Shown: positions 54,023-63,653, counted from the first letter of the stretch. The stretch is 64,000 nt of DNA from Neisseria uirgultaei (GCF_962719845.1 NZ_CAUIYF010000007.1:59291-123290), one strand, 5' to 3'. Program-made: numbers and translations. The notes: a model not told the origin generated them from the sequence alone.

Positions 54023-54640
54023 TTATTCATTCCACAAAGCCTGAAACGCTTTAACCACGGCTTCGGGGTTTTCCGCTTCGGTAACGGCGCGGACGACGGC
54101 GAGTGAGGAAACGCCGGTGGCGAGTACGGCTTGGGCATTGTTCAAATCGATGCCGCCGATGGCGACGACGGGCGTGCCGCCTGCCTGTTTCACATATTCG
54201 CGCAGTTTGTCCAAGCCTTGCGGGGCGGTGGGCATTTGCTTGGTCGTGGTCGGGAAAATCGCGCCGCTGGCGACGTAGCTAGGGTGTACGGACAAGGCGC
54301 GGTCGAGTTCGGCAACAGAGTGCGTACTCAAACCCAAGCGCAAACCGGCGGCGGCGATGGCGGCGAGGTCGGCGGTGTCCATATCTTCTTGTCCGAGATG
54401 TATGCCGTATGCGCCCGCTTCTATCGCCTCGCGCCAGTGGTCGTTGATGAAAAGCTGCGTGCGGCTGCTCTGACAGGCGGCGACACAGCGGGCGATTTCG
54501 CGTTTCAATTCGTCGCTGTGCAGGGTTTTGCAGCGCAGTTGCACCGTGTCGGCACCTGCTTTGACCATGCGCTCCACCCAATCGGCGGTGGGAACGACGG
54601 CGTAGAATTTGAGCGGGGATTTGAGTGGTGGGAAGGTCAT
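54023..54640 (-). CDS. thiE: thiamine-phosphate synthase
   Basis: A 205-residue TIM-barrel enzyme joining HMP-PP and thiazole phosphate. Characteristic parts: GADTVQLRCKTLHSDELKRE, FINDHWREAIEAGAYGIHLG then QEDMD, GLSTHSVAELDRAL, VASGAIFPTTTKQMPTAPQG and VVAIGGIDLNNAQAVLATGV. The substrate-binding residues appear intact. It follows thiO by 21 nt, containing a single uptake sequence. Confidence 0.95.
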   Translation of the reverse strand: MTFPPLKSPLKFYAVVPTADWVERMVKAGADTVQLRCKTLHSDELKREIARCVAACQSSRTQLFINDHWREAIEAGAYGIHLGQEDMDTADLAAIAAAGLRLGLSTHSVAELDRALSVHPSYVASGAIFPTTTKQMPTAPQGLDKLREYVKQAGGTPVVAIGGIDLNNAQAVLATGVSSLAVVRAVTEAENPEAVVKAFQALWNE

Positions 54641-54661
54641 AAGGTGTCCTTTCAGACGGCT

Positions 54662-55762
54662 TTAATCTTGTCTTCGGATATACGCCAAACCGCTTTCTTC
54701 ATCATGTTCGGGTGCGTCTTTTCCGTCAAACAGTGCCACTGCCAATCTGACGGCGGCGGCGGTTACGGCGGGGGAAATCATAAAGCCGTGGCGGAACAGG
54801 CCGTTGATTTCAATCAGGCGTTGGGCGCGGCTGTAACGGATTTCGGGGTTGTGGTGGTTAAGCGTTGGGCGCAGGCCGGTAGCGATTTCGAGGATGTCGG
54901 CTTCGCCAAAAGCGGGGTGGACGGCATAAAGTGCGGATAAAAGTTCCAGCCCGGAACGCACGCTGGCAGGGGCTTGGCTTTCGCTTTCGATTTGGGTCGC
55001 GCCGATGACGAAGACGTGGTTTTCTTTCGGGGCGATGTAGAGCGGATAACGCGGATGGAGCAGGCGCACGGGGCGGTTGAGTGTGATTTCGGGCGTGTAA
55101 ACTCGCGCCACTTCGCCGCGTATGCCGCGCAAGGTGCTGGTGTGCTCGGGGGCTTGGTTCCAAGCGGTTTTTGAGCCGTAGCCGCGACAGTCGATCAGCC
55201 AGTCGTATTGGGCTTGCAGGTCTTCGGGGGCGCATTCGTGTTCCCAATGGCAGGGGACGTTCAGTTCGTCCAAAGCGTCGGCAAGTGCAGACAATATCTG
55301 CCGCCCGTCGAGCTGGCCTTCGGTCGGCAGGTAGATGCCGTCTGAAAAACGTCCGCCGAGTTGCGGTTCGCGTTTGGCGATGTCGTCGGCGCGCCAACGG
55401 ACGATTTCGTCATCCGCTACGCCGCCGCGTTTGAGATGGCGGACGAACTCGTTGGATAGAGGTTTGTCCTGTCCGTGCCACACAATCAGGCTGCCGTTTT
55501 CCTGCATCATGGCAGGCGTTTTCAGACGGCCTCTGATGTTGCGCCAAAGCGGAATGCTCTGCCTGCCCAGTTTGATGACTTCAGGCGTGGCTTCGACCGC
55601 TTCCGCCGCAGGCGCGAGCATCGCGGCGGCAACATAAGCGGCGGCGTGTTCGCCTTGGCGGGTGCCTTTGTCGAAAAGTGCAATCTGATAACCTTGTTCT
55701 GCAAGTTGCAGTGCGGTCAGCCTTCCGGAAAGGCCGCCGCCGAGGACGGCGATACGGGTCAT
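54662..55762 (-). CDS. thiO: FAD-dependent glycine oxidase
   Basis: A 366-residue flavoprotein oxidising glycine to dehydroglycine for ThiG in aerobic thiazole synthesis. FAD motif IAVLGGGLSGRLTALQLAEQ, with YQIALFDKG; the middle has LIDCRGYGSKTAWNQAP and VARVYTPEITLNRPVRLLHP; the end has ATGLRPTLNHHNPEIRYSRA and INGLFRHGFMISPAVTAAAV. First gene after the TPP riboswitch. This is the ThiO route rather than ThiH. Confidence 0.92.
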   Translation of the reverse strand: MTRIAVLGGGLSGRLTALQLAEQGYQIALFDKGTRQGEHAAAYVAAAMLAPAAEAVEATPEVIKLGRQSIPLWRNIRGRLKTPAMMQENGSLIVWHGQDKPLSNEFVRHLKRGGVADDEIVRWRADDIAKREPQLGGRFSDGIYLPTEGQLDGRQILSALADALDELNVPCHWEHECAPEDLQAQYDWLIDCRGYGSKTAWNQAPEHTSTLRGIRGEVARVYTPEITLNRPVRLLHPRYPLYIAPKENHVFVIGATQIESESQAPASVRSGLELLSALYAVHPAFGEADILEIATGLRPTLNHHNPEIRYSRAQRLIEINGLFRHGFMISPAVTAAAVRLAVALFDGKDAPEHDEESGLAYIRRQD

Positions 55763-55929
55763 GACGGATTCCTTTGCAGGTATCGCGATTTGTCGGAAAA
55801 AAGGCGTGCCGCCGTTGCGGCGGGTGAGGGTTGTTGTGAGGCATTGCCCGACATATCAAGTCCTTAAAAAAACATGAAAATGGGGCGGGGAAGTGCGGAA
55901 GAGGGAACGGAAGCCCGAGAGGGCGGGGA

Positions 55930-56022
55930 GGTTTTGTTTCCTACGCAGGCATTACCCCGACAGGTTCTACGGATTCTGCTTTCGCAATCTCAGCCGCCCG
56001 GCGGGCAGCACTCCGACAAGGA
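55930..56022 (-). promoter_or_regulatory. TPP (THI-box) riboswitch
   Basis: On the - strand: CTTGTCGGAGTGC opens P1, then GGCTGAGATTGCGAAAGCAG (the pyrimidine-sensing CUGAGA element), AACCTGTCGGGGTAATGCC (pyrophosphate arm, ACCUG-x-x-GGGUAAUGCC) and GCGTAGGAAACAAAA closing. This is the canonical thiamine pyrophosphate aptamer. It controls thiO and the genes behind it. Confidence 0.95.
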
Positions 56023-56141
56023 GCTTTAAGTGTACACAAAAGCAGGGGATGTTGGCAAAAATCTTACATTTCAGGCGGTACGATACATTTTAATAACAAA
56101 TGCCGTATAATCAGCCCACTGATTTTCTATGTCCCGACACC

Positions 56142-57584
56142 ATGCATCAAACCTATTATGCCGTACAGCGAGATTTGCTCGAAGCCAACCATCTTTCTCC
56201 CGATTTGCTTGCCCAAAGCCTGAGCATTATCGGCACCAACCATGTCGATTATGCCGACATTTATTGTCAGCGCACCGCTTATGAAAGCTGGCATTTGGAA
56301 GAAGGCATCGTCAAATCGGGCAGCTTCCAAATCGATCAGGGCGTGGGCGTGCGCGCCGTTTCGGGCGATAAAACCGCCTTTGCCTACGCCGACAGCCTGT
56401 GTATCGATTCGATCAACCGTTCCGCCCGCGCCGTCCGCGCGATTGGGGCGGCAGGCGGCGAAGCAAGCGTCAAAGTGCCGTCACCTGCCTACGGCAAGCC
56501 TGTCCACATAGCGATCGACCCGATTGCCGGCCTCGATTCCGCCGCCAAAGTCGCGCTGTTGAATAAAGTGGAAGCAATCGCCAAAGCCGCCGATCCGCGC
56601 ATCGTGCAAGTGATGGCCGGTTTGACCTGCGAATACGATATGGTTTACCTCGCCCGTCTGGACGGCAAACACGCCGCCGACATCCGCCCGATGGTGCGCC
56701 TGAACGTTACCGTCATCGCCAAACAGGGCGACAGGCGCGAACAGGGCAGCGCGGGCGGCGGCGGACGCTACGATTTAGCTTATTTTGATGAAACTCTGGT
56801 GCGGCAGTTTGTCGGTTCCGCCGTCAAACAAGCTCTGACCAATCTCGAATCCCGTCCTGCGCCTGCCGGCGAGATGACCGTCGTTTTGGGCAACGGCTGG
56901 CCGGGCGTGTTGCTGCACGAAGCGGTCGGACACGGTTTGGAAGGCGATTTCAACCGCAAGGGGACCAGCGTCTTTTCCGGCCGAATCGGCGAGCGCGTGG
57001 CCGCCAAAGGCGTTACCGTCGTCGATCAGGGCGATATTGCCGGCCGGCGCGGCTCGCTCAATATCGACGACGAAGGCAACGAAACGCGCCGCACTGTATT
57101 GATCGAAGACGGCATTTTGGTCGGCTATATGCAGGACGAAACCAACGCCCGCCTGACGGGTACGCAATCGACCGGCAACGGCCGCCGCGAAAGCTACGCC
57201 TCCGTCCCGATGCCGCGCATGACCAACACCTTTATGGAAAACGGCGGCTACAAACCCGACGAAATCATCGCGTCCATCGACAAAGGCATTTACGCCGTCA
57301 ACTTCGGCGGCGGACAGGTGGACATTACCAGCGGCAAATTCGTGTTCAGCGCGTCCGAAGCGTGGTGGGTGGAAGGCGGCAGGCTGCAATACCCCGTCAA
57401 AGGCGCGACCATCATTGGCAACGGTCCCGAAGTGCTGAAACACGTTTCGATGATAGGCAACGATACCGCGTTGGACAGCGGTGTCGGCGTGTGCGGCAAA
57501 GAAGGGCAGAGCGTCCCTGTCGGCGTGGGGCAACCGACCTTGCGGATTGATGCCGGACTGACCGTGGGCGGTAGCGAAATCTGA
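56142..57584 (+). CDS. tldD: TldD metalloprotease subunit
   Basis: A 480-residue protein of the TldD/PmbA (TldE) protease, which degrades unfolded peptides and processes some modified peptides. The zinc motif HEAVGHGLEGD (HExxxH) lies near residue 265, then RKGTSVFSGRIGERVAAKGV and SYASVPMPRMTNTFMENGGY. I start at MHQTYYAVQRDLLEANHLSP, which gives the usual length. Divergent from thiO. The partner TldE is not in this window. Confidence 0.95.
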   Translation: MHQTYYAVQRDLLEANHLSPDLLAQSLSIIGTNHVDYADIYCQRTAYESWHLEEGIVKSGSFQIDQGVGVRAVSGDKTAFAYADSLCIDSINRSARAVRAIGAAGGEASVKVPSPAYGKPVHIAIDPIAGLDSAAKVALLNKVEAIAKAADPRIVQVMAGLTCEYDMVYLARLDGKHAADIRPMVRLNVTVIAKQGDRREQGSAGGGGRYDLAYFDETLVRQFVGSAVKQALTNLESRPAPAGEMTVVLGNGWPGVLLHEAVGHGLEGDFNRKGTSVFSGRIGERVAAKGVTVVDQGDIAGRRGSLNIDDEGNETRRTVLIEDGILVGYMQDETNARLTGTQSTGNGRRESYASVPMPRMTNTFMENGGYKPDEIIASIDKGIYAVNFGGGQVDITSGKFVFSASEAWWVEGGRLQYPVKGATIIGNGPEVLKHVSMIGNDTALDSGVGVCGKEGQSVPVGVGQPTLRIDAGLTVGGSEI

Positions 57585-57600
57585 CGCGGAATCCGGCACG

Positions 57601-57629
57601 ATGCCGTCTGAAAGGTTTTCAGGCGGCAT
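57601..57629. terminator. imperfect uptake-sequence hairpin after tldD
   Basis: ATGCCGTCTGAAAG and TTTTCAGGCGGCAT; the second arm has A-to-G in the uptake core (GGCGGC). Confidence 0.65.
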
Positions 57630-57733
57630 CGCCTTATTCTTTTTTCCTATGTTTGATATTCCCAAGCATTCTTTAACATTATCTTGCAAGTTCATTAAAA
57701 TACCGCCTTTCGTTAAGCTGATTTCTGATTCTG

Positions 57734-58393
57734 ATGAACTGGCCTTATTTAATCGATGCCGTGCCCAAATTCGCCGATGCGGCAAAGCTGACGCTGGAAT
57801 TGTCCGTTTACGGCGTTGTTTTGTCGTTGCTGTTCGGACTGCCCGTCGCCGTGGTTACGGCATACCGCATCCGCCCCTTCTACGCATTGGCGCGCGCCTA
57901 TATCGAGCTGTCGCGCAATACGCCCCTGCTGATCCAATTGTTTTTCCTGTATTACGGCCTGCCGAAAATGGGCATTAAATGGGACGGTTTCACCTGCGGC
58001 GTAATCGCGTTGGTTTTTTTGGGCGCAAGCTATATGGCGGAAGCCGTCCGCGCCGGCATCCTCGCCGTGCCTAAAGGGCAGGTCGAAGCGGGCAAGGCCA
58101 TCGGTTTGAGCCGCTTTCAAGTGTTCCGCTATGTCGAATTGCCTCAGGCTTGGGCGGTCGCTGTTCCCGCTATTGGTGCAAACGTATTGTTTTTAATGAA
58201 AGAAACATCCGTTATTAGCGCGGTCGGCATTGCGGAATTGCTGTTCGTTACCAAAGATGTGATTGGTATGGACTACAAAACCAACGAGGCTTTGTTTTTG
58301 TTGTTTGCCGCTTATCTGATTATCCTGCTGCCCGTTTCGCTTTTGGCGCGGCGATTGGAAAACCGCATACGGGGTGCGAAATATGGCGTTTGA
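57734..58393 (+). CDS. polar amino acid ABC transporter permease 1
   Basis: A 219-residue inner-membrane permease of the HisM/GlnP type. N-terminal FADAAKLTLELSVYGVVLSL, YIELSRNTPLLIQLFFLYYG (typical ELxRNTPLLVQ), and the EAA loop GQVEAGKAIGLSRFQVFRYV followed by ELPQA. Several membrane helices. It overlaps permease 2 by 11 nt, showing an operon with the ATPase and the binding protein. Confidence 0.93.
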   Translation: MNWPYLIDAVPKFADAAKLTLELSVYGVVLSLLFGLPVAVVTAYRIRPFYALARAYIELSRNTPLLIQLFFLYYGLPKMGIKWDGFTCGVIALVFLGASYMAEAVRAGILAVPKGQVEAGKAIGLSRFQVFRYVELPQAWAVAVPAIGANVLFLMKETSVISAVGIAELLFVTKDVIGMDYKTNEALFLLFAAYLIILLPVSLLARRLENRIRGAKYGV

Positions 58394-59051
58394 ATGGCTG
58401 TTTGAAGGGCAAAACGCGGCGCGCTTGGGCGAAGGCCTGCTGCTGACGGTGCAGATTTCCCTGATTTCCGTTGCCGCCTCCTGTGTATTGGGTACGCTGT
58501 TCGGCTTGGTTTTGCGTTCGCGCAACCGGCTTATCCGCTTTATCGGACGGTTTTATCTCGAAACCATCCGCATCGTGCCGATTTTGGTGTGGCTGTTCGG
58601 CCTGTATTTCGGACTGTCCGCCTGGACGGGCATCCACATCGGCGGATTTTGGGTCTGCGTCTGGGTATTTTCCCTGTGGGGCATCGCCGAAATGGGCGAT
58701 TTGGTCCGCGGCGCATTGGAATCGATTGAAAAACACCAGGTCGAATCAGGCCTGGCACTCGGCTTGAGTCGCGGGCAGGTATTCCGCTACATCGAGCTGC
58801 CGCAAAGCATCCGCCGCGTATTGCCCGGTGCTGTCAATCTGTTTACGCGCATGATCAAAACCAGCTCGCTCGCCTCGCTTATCGGCGTGATTGAAGTGGT
58901 CAAAGTGGGGCAGCAAATTATTGAAAACTCGCTGCTGACGCAGCCCAATGCTTCATTTTGGGTTTACGGCCTGATTTTTATGCTGTATTTCTTCTGTTGC
59001 TGGCCGCTGTCGCTGCTGGCGGCAAAACTTGAACAAAAATGGGAACACTGA
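58383..59051 (+). CDS. polar amino acid ABC transporter permease 2
   Basis: A 222-residue permease forming a heterodimer with the preceding one. ARLGEGLLLTVQISLISVAA, FYLETIRIVPILVWLFGLYF and the EAA loop EKHQVESGLALGLSRGQVFR then YIELPQSIRRVLPG. The ATG at 58383 is preferred over an upstream GTG. The stop lies next to the ATPase start. Confidence 0.93.
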   Translation: MAFEWLFEGQNAARLGEGLLLTVQISLISVAASCVLGTLFGLVLRSRNRLIRFIGRFYLETIRIVPILVWLFGLYFGLSAWTGIHIGGFWVCVWVFSLWGIAEMGDLVRGALESIEKHQVESGLALGLSRGQVFRYIELPQSIRRVLPGAVNLFTRMIKTSSLASLIGVIEVVKVGQQIIENSLLTQPNASFWVYGLIFMLYFFCCWPLSLLAAKLEQKWEH

Positions 59052-59052
59052 C

Positions 59053-59784
59053 ATGGCTTTACTGAGCATCCGCAACCTGCACAAACAATACGGCAACGTA
59101 ACCGCCATTCAATCCTTAGACTTGGACTTGGAAAAAGGCGAAGTCATCGTACTGCTGGGTCCGTCCGGCTGCGGCAAATCCACACTCCTGCGCTGCGTCA
59201 ACGGTTTGGAAGCGCACCAAGGCGGCAGCATCGTGATGGACGGTGTCGGCGAATTTGGCAAAGACGTTTCTTGGCAAACCGCCCGGCAAAAAGTCGGCAT
59301 GGTCTTTCAAAGCTATGAACTGTTTGCCCACATGACCGTCATCGAAAACATCCTCTTAGGCCCGGTGAAAGTACAAAACCGCAACCGTGCCGAGGCAGAG
59401 GCACAAGCCGACAAACTGTTGGAACGCGTCGGCCTGCTCGACCGCAAGAACGCCTATCCGCGCGAACTCTCCGGCGGCCAGAAACAACGCATCGCCATTG
59501 TCCGCGCCCTGTGCCTGAATCCGGAAGTCATCCTGCTGGACGAAATCACCGCCGCACTCGACCCCGAAATGGTGCGCGAGGTCTTGGAAGTGGTTTTGGA
59601 ACTCGCCCGCGAAGGCATGAGTATGCTCATCGTAACCCATGAAATGGGGTTTGCCCGCAAAGTTGCCGACCGCATCGTCTTTATGGACAAAGGCGGCATT
59701 GTCGAATCGTCCGACCCCGAAACCTTCTTCTCCGCACCAAAAAGCGAACGTGCCCGCCAATTTCTGGCAGGTATGGACTACTGA
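59053..59784 (+). CDS. polar amino acid ABC transporter ATPase
   Basis: A 243-residue ATP-binding subunit. Walker A GPSGCGKSTLLRCVNGLE, Q loop MVFQSYELFAHMTVIEN, signature LSGGQKQRIAIVRAL, Walker B EVILLDEITAALDPEMV, and the H switch VTHEMGFARKVADRIVFMDK. The GlnQ subfamily is clear. In most relatives the residue pattern after Walker B is DEPTSALD; here it is DEITAALD, a modest variation. It follows permease 2 with 1 nt spacing. Confidence 0.96.
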   Translation: MALLSIRNLHKQYGNVTAIQSLDLDLEKGEVIVLLGPSGCGKSTLLRCVNGLEAHQGGSIVMDGVGEFGKDVSWQTARQKVGMVFQSYELFAHMTVIENILLGPVKVQNRNRAEAEAQADKLLERVGLLDRKNAYPRELSGGQKQRIAIVRALCLNPEVILLDEITAALDPEMVREVLEVVLELAREGMSMLIVTHEMGFARKVADRIVFMDKGGIVESSDPETFFSAPKSERARQFLAGMDY

Positions 59785-59857
59785 TTTACCGCAAACCGTC
59801 CGAACCCCTTTCAGACGGCATTTCATCCCAAGCAAACATTCAAAAAGGAGATTCCCA

Positions 59858-60712
59858 ATGAAACTAAACGCAAAATTCAAAGCGCTACTCGCTTCCGCTG
59901 CCATCGCCGTCGGTCTGACCGCCTGCGGGGGCGGCTCCGGCGATACCCAATCTTCACAAAGCGGCGGTGCGGCAACCGTTGCCTCCATCAAAGAAAAAGG
60001 CGTGATCCGCATCGGCGTATTCGGCGACAAGCCTCCGTTCGGCTATGTTGATGCCAACGGCAAAAACCAAGGCTTTGATGTTGAGATCGCCAAAGACCTG
60101 GCCAAAGACCTGCTCGGCAGCCCCGACAAAGTCGAATTTGTCTTAACCGAGGCCGCAAACCGCGTCGAATACGTCCGTTCCGGCAAAGTCGACCTCATCC
60201 TCGCCAACTTTACCCAAACCCCCGAACGCGCCGAAGCCGTCGATTTCGCCGATCCTTACATGAAAGTGGCGTTGGGCGTGGTTTCCCCCAAAGACAAACC
60301 GATTACCGACGTGGCGCAATTGAAAGACCAAACCCTGCTGGTCAACAAAGGCACCACCGCCGACGCTTTCTTCACCAAAAGCCATCCCGAAGTCAAACTG
60401 CTGAAATTCGACCAAAACACCGAAACCTTCGACGCGCTGAAAGACGGCCGCGGCGTAGCACTCGCGCACGACAACGCCCTGCTGTGGGCGTGGGCGAAAG
60501 AAAACCCGAACTTTGAAGTCGCCATCGGCAACCTCGGCCCCGCCGAATTTATCGCCCCCGCCGTTCAAAAAGGCAACGCCGACCTCCTGAACTGGGTCAA
60601 CGGCGAAATCGCCGCTATGAAAAAAGACGGCCGTCTGAAAGCCGCCTATGAAAAAACCCTCTTGCCCGTGTATGGCGAGAAAGTCAAACCGGAAGAATTG
60701 TTGGCTGAATAA
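59858..60712 (+). CDS. amino acid-binding lipoprotein of the ABC transporter (CjaA-like)
   Basis: A 284-residue periplasmic solute-binding lipoprotein: signal MKLNAKFKALLASAAIAVGL, lipobox LTAC, Gly/Ser linker, then the two-lobed SBP_bac_3 domain (GVIRIGVFGDKPPFGYVDAN, GFDVEIAKDLAKDLLGSPDK, ANFTQTPERAEAVDFADPYM, LLVNKGTTADAFFTKSHPEV). It resembles CjaA-type cysteine/cystine-binding proteins; related gonococcal receptors bind cystine or cysteine, but the ligand cannot be read here. A strong AAAAAGGAGATTCCC ribosome site suggests higher expression than the membrane genes. Ends in a good terminator. Confidence 0.92.
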   Translation: MKLNAKFKALLASAAIAVGLTACGGGSGDTQSSQSGGAATVASIKEKGVIRIGVFGDKPPFGYVDANGKNQGFDVEIAKDLAKDLLGSPDKVEFVLTEAANRVEYVRSGKVDLILANFTQTPERAEAVDFADPYMKVALGVVSPKDKPITDVAQLKDQTLLVNKGTTADAFFTKSHPEVKLLKFDQNTETFDALKDGRGVALAHDNALLWAWAKENPNFEVAIGNLGPAEFIAPAVQKGNADLLNWVNGEIAAMKKDGRLKAAYEKTLLPVYGEKVKPEELLAE

Positions 60713-60726
60713 GTTTGTTTGACAAG

Positions 60727-60767
60727 AAAATCCGTATCCGTATTTGAAGGCGGGTGCGGATTTTTTT
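60727..60767 (+). terminator. terminator of the ABC transporter operon
   Basis: AAAATCCGTATCCG and CGGGTGCGGATTTT pair around TATTTGAAGG and are followed by a T-run. Confidence 0.8.
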
Positions 60768-61132
60768 CAGCCGCCGAAAATATCGAAAGTCCAAAGGAAG
60801 AATCAACTATCTCATTGTTTTCTTTATTTGTTTTATCATTCTTGTATGTGCGGAAATCAAGTTCGTCCGGTTTTGCCTGTGTTTGAATTTCGGGCAACTT
60901 TCAAATCGTCATTCCCGAAAAACGCTTCAGCCTTATGTTTCCGGATGACCGTTTTTTGTGGGAATGACGGCGGAGCGTTTCTTTTATTAGGATAAATTCC
61001 TACGGTATTGAAACGGCGATAAGGTGTTTTTCTTTATTATATAATTTCAATGCAAAATGATATTTTTTGAACAAGCGTGCCGCAAAGCCGGAAAAAATGT
61101 TCAAGCCGCATCGGCGGCAGACGGGATAAAAA
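60768..61132. other. intergenic region with a degenerate dRS3-like inverted repeat
   Basis: At 60908..60969, CGTCATTCCCGAAAAACG and GTTTTTTGTGGGAATGACGG form an inverted pair resembling decayed dRS3/RS ends. The remainder up to prmC is AT-rich with no gene I can support. Confidence 0.55.
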
Positions 61133-61954
61133 ATGACGTTTGACGAATGGTTGGGCTTGTCAAAACTGCCCAAAAATGAAGCAAGAATGCTGCTGCAATA
61201 TGTTTCGGAATATACGCGCGTGCAGTTGTTGACGCGGGGCGGGGAAGAAATGCCGGACGAAGTCCGACAGCGGGCGGACAGGCTGGCGCAACGCCGTCTG
61301 AACGGCGAGCCGGTTGCCTATATTTTAGGTGTGCGCGAATTTTATGGCAGACGCTTTACAGTCAATCCGAGCGTGTTGATTCCGCGTCCCGAAACCGAGC
61401 ATCTGGTCGAAGCCGTATTGGCGCACCTGCCCGAAAACGGGCGCGTGTGGGATTTGGGGACGGGCAGCGGCGCGGTTGCCCTTACCGTCGCACTCGAACG
61501 CCCGGATGCCTTCGTCCGTGCATCCGACATCAGTCTGAGCGCACTCGAAACCGCCAGGAAGAATGCGGCAGATTTGGGCGCGCGGGTCGAGTTTGCACAC
61601 GGTTCCTGGTTCGACACCGATATGCCGTCTGAAAGGCAATGGGATGTCATCGTTTCCAACCCGCCCTATATCGAAAACGGCGATAAACATTTGTCGCAAG
61701 GCGATTTGCGGTTTGAGCCGCAAATCGCGCTGACCGACTTTTCAGACGGCCTAAGCTGCATCCGCACCTTGGCGCAAGGCGCGCCCGACCGTTTGGCGGA
61801 AGGCGGTTTTTTGTTGTTGGAACACAGTTTCGATCAGGGCGCGGCGGTGCGCGGCGTGTTGGCGGAGAATGGTTTTTCGGGAGTGGAAACCCTGCCGGAT
61901 TTGGCGGGTTTGGACAGGGTTACGCTGGGGAAGTATATGAAGCATTTGAAATAA
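61133..61954 (+). CDS. prmC: release factor glutamine methyltransferase
   Basis: A 273-residue SAM enzyme that methylates the GGQ glutamine of RF1 and RF2. RRLNGEPVAYILGVREFYGR and VLIPRPETEHLVEAVL (PrmC hallmark), SAM motif VWDLGTGSGAVALTVAL, and the catalytic NPPY in WDVIVSNPPYIENGDKHLS. Length and motifs are typical. Uptake sequences occur inside, near 61621 and 61740. AT-rich promoter region upstream. Confidence 0.96.
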   Translation: MTFDEWLGLSKLPKNEARMLLQYVSEYTRVQLLTRGGEEMPDEVRQRADRLAQRRLNGEPVAYILGVREFYGRRFTVNPSVLIPRPETEHLVEAVLAHLPENGRVWDLGTGSGAVALTVALERPDAFVRASDISLSALETARKNAADLGARVEFAHGSWFDTDMPSERQWDVIVSNPPYIENGDKHLSQGDLRFEPQIALTDFSDGLSCIRTLAQGAPDRLAEGGFLLLEHSFDQGAAVRGVLAENGFSGVETLPDLAGLDRVTLGKYMKHLK

Positions 61955-62039
61955 TTGTTTGCAAAATTGGCGGGCTTTCCGTTATTGGGTTATGATGTGT
62001 TTCGATATGTAAACATTTATAGGTTTGGAGCGATAAACA

Positions 62040-63428
62040 ATGAATGCAGTCGTAGTTGCCGTAATCGTTATGCTGGTGCTGTCGCTGTCGCGCGTGCACG
62101 TGGTATTGAGCCTGACGGTCGGCGCGTTTGTCGGCGGCGCGGTGGCGGGTATGCCGCTGCAAAACATTGCCGATGCGGCGGGACAGGTCAGTCAGGCGGG
62201 GATTATCCCCGTGTTCAACAAAGGTTTGGAAGGCGGCGCGAAGATTGCGCTTTCTTATGCGATGCTCGGCGCGTTTGCGATGGCGATTACCCATTCCGGC
62301 CTGCCGCAGCAGCTTGCCGGCGCGGTCGTCCGCAAGCTGAACCGGGGCGGTATGCCCGACAGCGTGCGTTCGGGCGAGGGCGCGGTCAAATGGCTGCTGC
62401 TTTCCATCATCCTTGTGATGGGCATTATGAGTCAGAACATCATACCCATCCACATCGCCTTTATCCCGATGATTGTCCCGCCGCTGCTTTTGGTGTTCAA
62501 CCGCCTGAAAATCGACCGCCGCCTGATTGCGTGCGTCATCACTTTCGGGCTGGTTACGACCTATATGTTCCTGCCTTACGGCTTCGGCGCGATTTTTTTG
62601 AACGAAATCCTATTGGGCAACATCCATTCCGCCGCGCCGCAGCTTGATGTGAAAAACATCAACGTGATGGCGGCAATGGCGATTCCCGCATTGGGAATGC
62701 TGGCCGGACTCCTGCTGGCGTTTGTCCACTACCGCAAACCGCGACTGTACCAAAGCAATAATGCCGATACGGCGGGCAACGCCGATGCGGCAAACCGTCC
62801 GCAGCCGTCCGCCTACCGCAGCCTGGTTGCCGCCGCCGCCATTGCCGTATGCTTTGCCATACAGTTGATGTATGAAGACTCGCTGGTGTTGGGCGCGATG
62901 CTCGGTTTCGCCGTATTTATGATGTTGGGGGTCATCAACCGCGACAAGGCAAACGACGTATTCGGCGAAGGCATCAAGATGATGGCGATGGTCGGCTTCA
63001 TTATGATTGCCGCGCAGGGTTTTGCCGCCGTGATGAATGCGACCGGGCATATTCAGCCGCTGGTGGAAAGCAGTATGGCGATATTCGGCAACAGCAAAGG
63101 TATGGCGGCGTTGGCGATGCTGGTGGTGGGGCTTTTGGTAACGATGGGCATCGGTTCGTCCTTTTCCACTTTGCCGATTATCGCCGCGATTTATGTGCCT
63201 TTGTGTGTCGGTTTGGGTTTTTCGCCGCTTGCCACCGTCGCCATTGTCGGCACGGCGGGGGCGTTGGGCGATGCCGGTTCGCCTGCGTCCGATTCCACGC
63301 TGGGTCCGACGATGGGGCTGAACGCCGACGGGCAGCACGACCACATCCGCGATTCCGTTATCCCGACCTTCATCCACTACAACATCCCGCTGCTGATTGC
63401 CGGCTGGATTGCCGCGATGGTGCTGTAA
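62040..63428 (+). CDS. Na+/H+ antiporter family transporter
   Basis: A 462-residue polytopic inner-membrane protein of the NhaC-like/Na_H_antiport_2 group. N-terminal VVVAVIVMLVLSLSRVHVVL and VGAFVGGAVAGMPLQNIADA, MGIMSQNIIPIHIAFIPMIV, and the diagnostic C-terminal GTAGALGDAGSPASDSTLGP. By family it exchanges ions or transports small organic anions or amino acids; the substrate is not decidable here. Followed directly by slyX (ATG abuts the stop at 63429). Confidence 0.88.
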   Translation: MNAVVVAVIVMLVLSLSRVHVVLSLTVGAFVGGAVAGMPLQNIADAAGQVSQAGIIPVFNKGLEGGAKIALSYAMLGAFAMAITHSGLPQQLAGAVVRKLNRGGMPDSVRSGEGAVKWLLLSIILVMGIMSQNIIPIHIAFIPMIVPPLLLVFNRLKIDRRLIACVITFGLVTTYMFLPYGFGAIFLNEILLGNIHSAAPQLDVKNINVMAAMAIPALGMLAGLLLAFVHYRKPRLYQSNNADTAGNADAANRPQPSAYRSLVAAAAIAVCFAIQLMYEDSLVLGAMLGFAVFMMLGVINRDKANDVFGEGIKMMAMVGFIMIAAQGFAAVMNATGHIQPLVESSMAIFGNSKGMAALAMLVVGLLVTMGIGSSFSTLPIIAAIYVPLCVGLGFSPLATVAIVGTAGALGDAGSPASDSTLGPTMGLNADGQHDHIRDSVIPTFIHYNIPLLIAGWIAAMVL

Positions 63429-63653
63429 ATGGACGCGGTTCAAGAGTTGGAACGCCGTATTGTCGAATTGGAAATCCAATCCGCGCTTCAGGAGGACGTA
63501 ATCGCCGGCCTGAACGCGATGGTGGCGGAATTGCGGCAGACGCTGGATTTGCAGCAGGCTCAGTTGAGGCTGCTGTATCAAAAAATGCAGGACAGGAATC
63601 CCGACGCGCAAGAGCCGTATTCCCTGCGCGACGAGATTCCGCCGCATTATTGA
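63429..63653 (+). CDS. slyX: SlyX family protein
   Basis: A 74-residue coiled-coil protein: heptad-like VQELERRIVELEIQSALQED and VAELRQTLDLQQAQLRLLYQ, ending in the SlyX hallmark IPPHY (RDEIPPHY). Role unknown. The start follows the transporter stop with no gap, so translation is coupled. Confidence 0.93.
   Translation: MDAVQELERRIVELEIQSALQEDVIAGLNAMVAELRQTLDLQQAQLRLLYQKMQDRNPDAQEPYSLRDEIPPHY

Noticed and set aside
59517..59560. DEITAALD in place of DEPTSALD in the ABC ATPase considered as a defect
   Set aside because: The catalytic Glu and surrounding motifs are intact and this variant is tolerated in the family.
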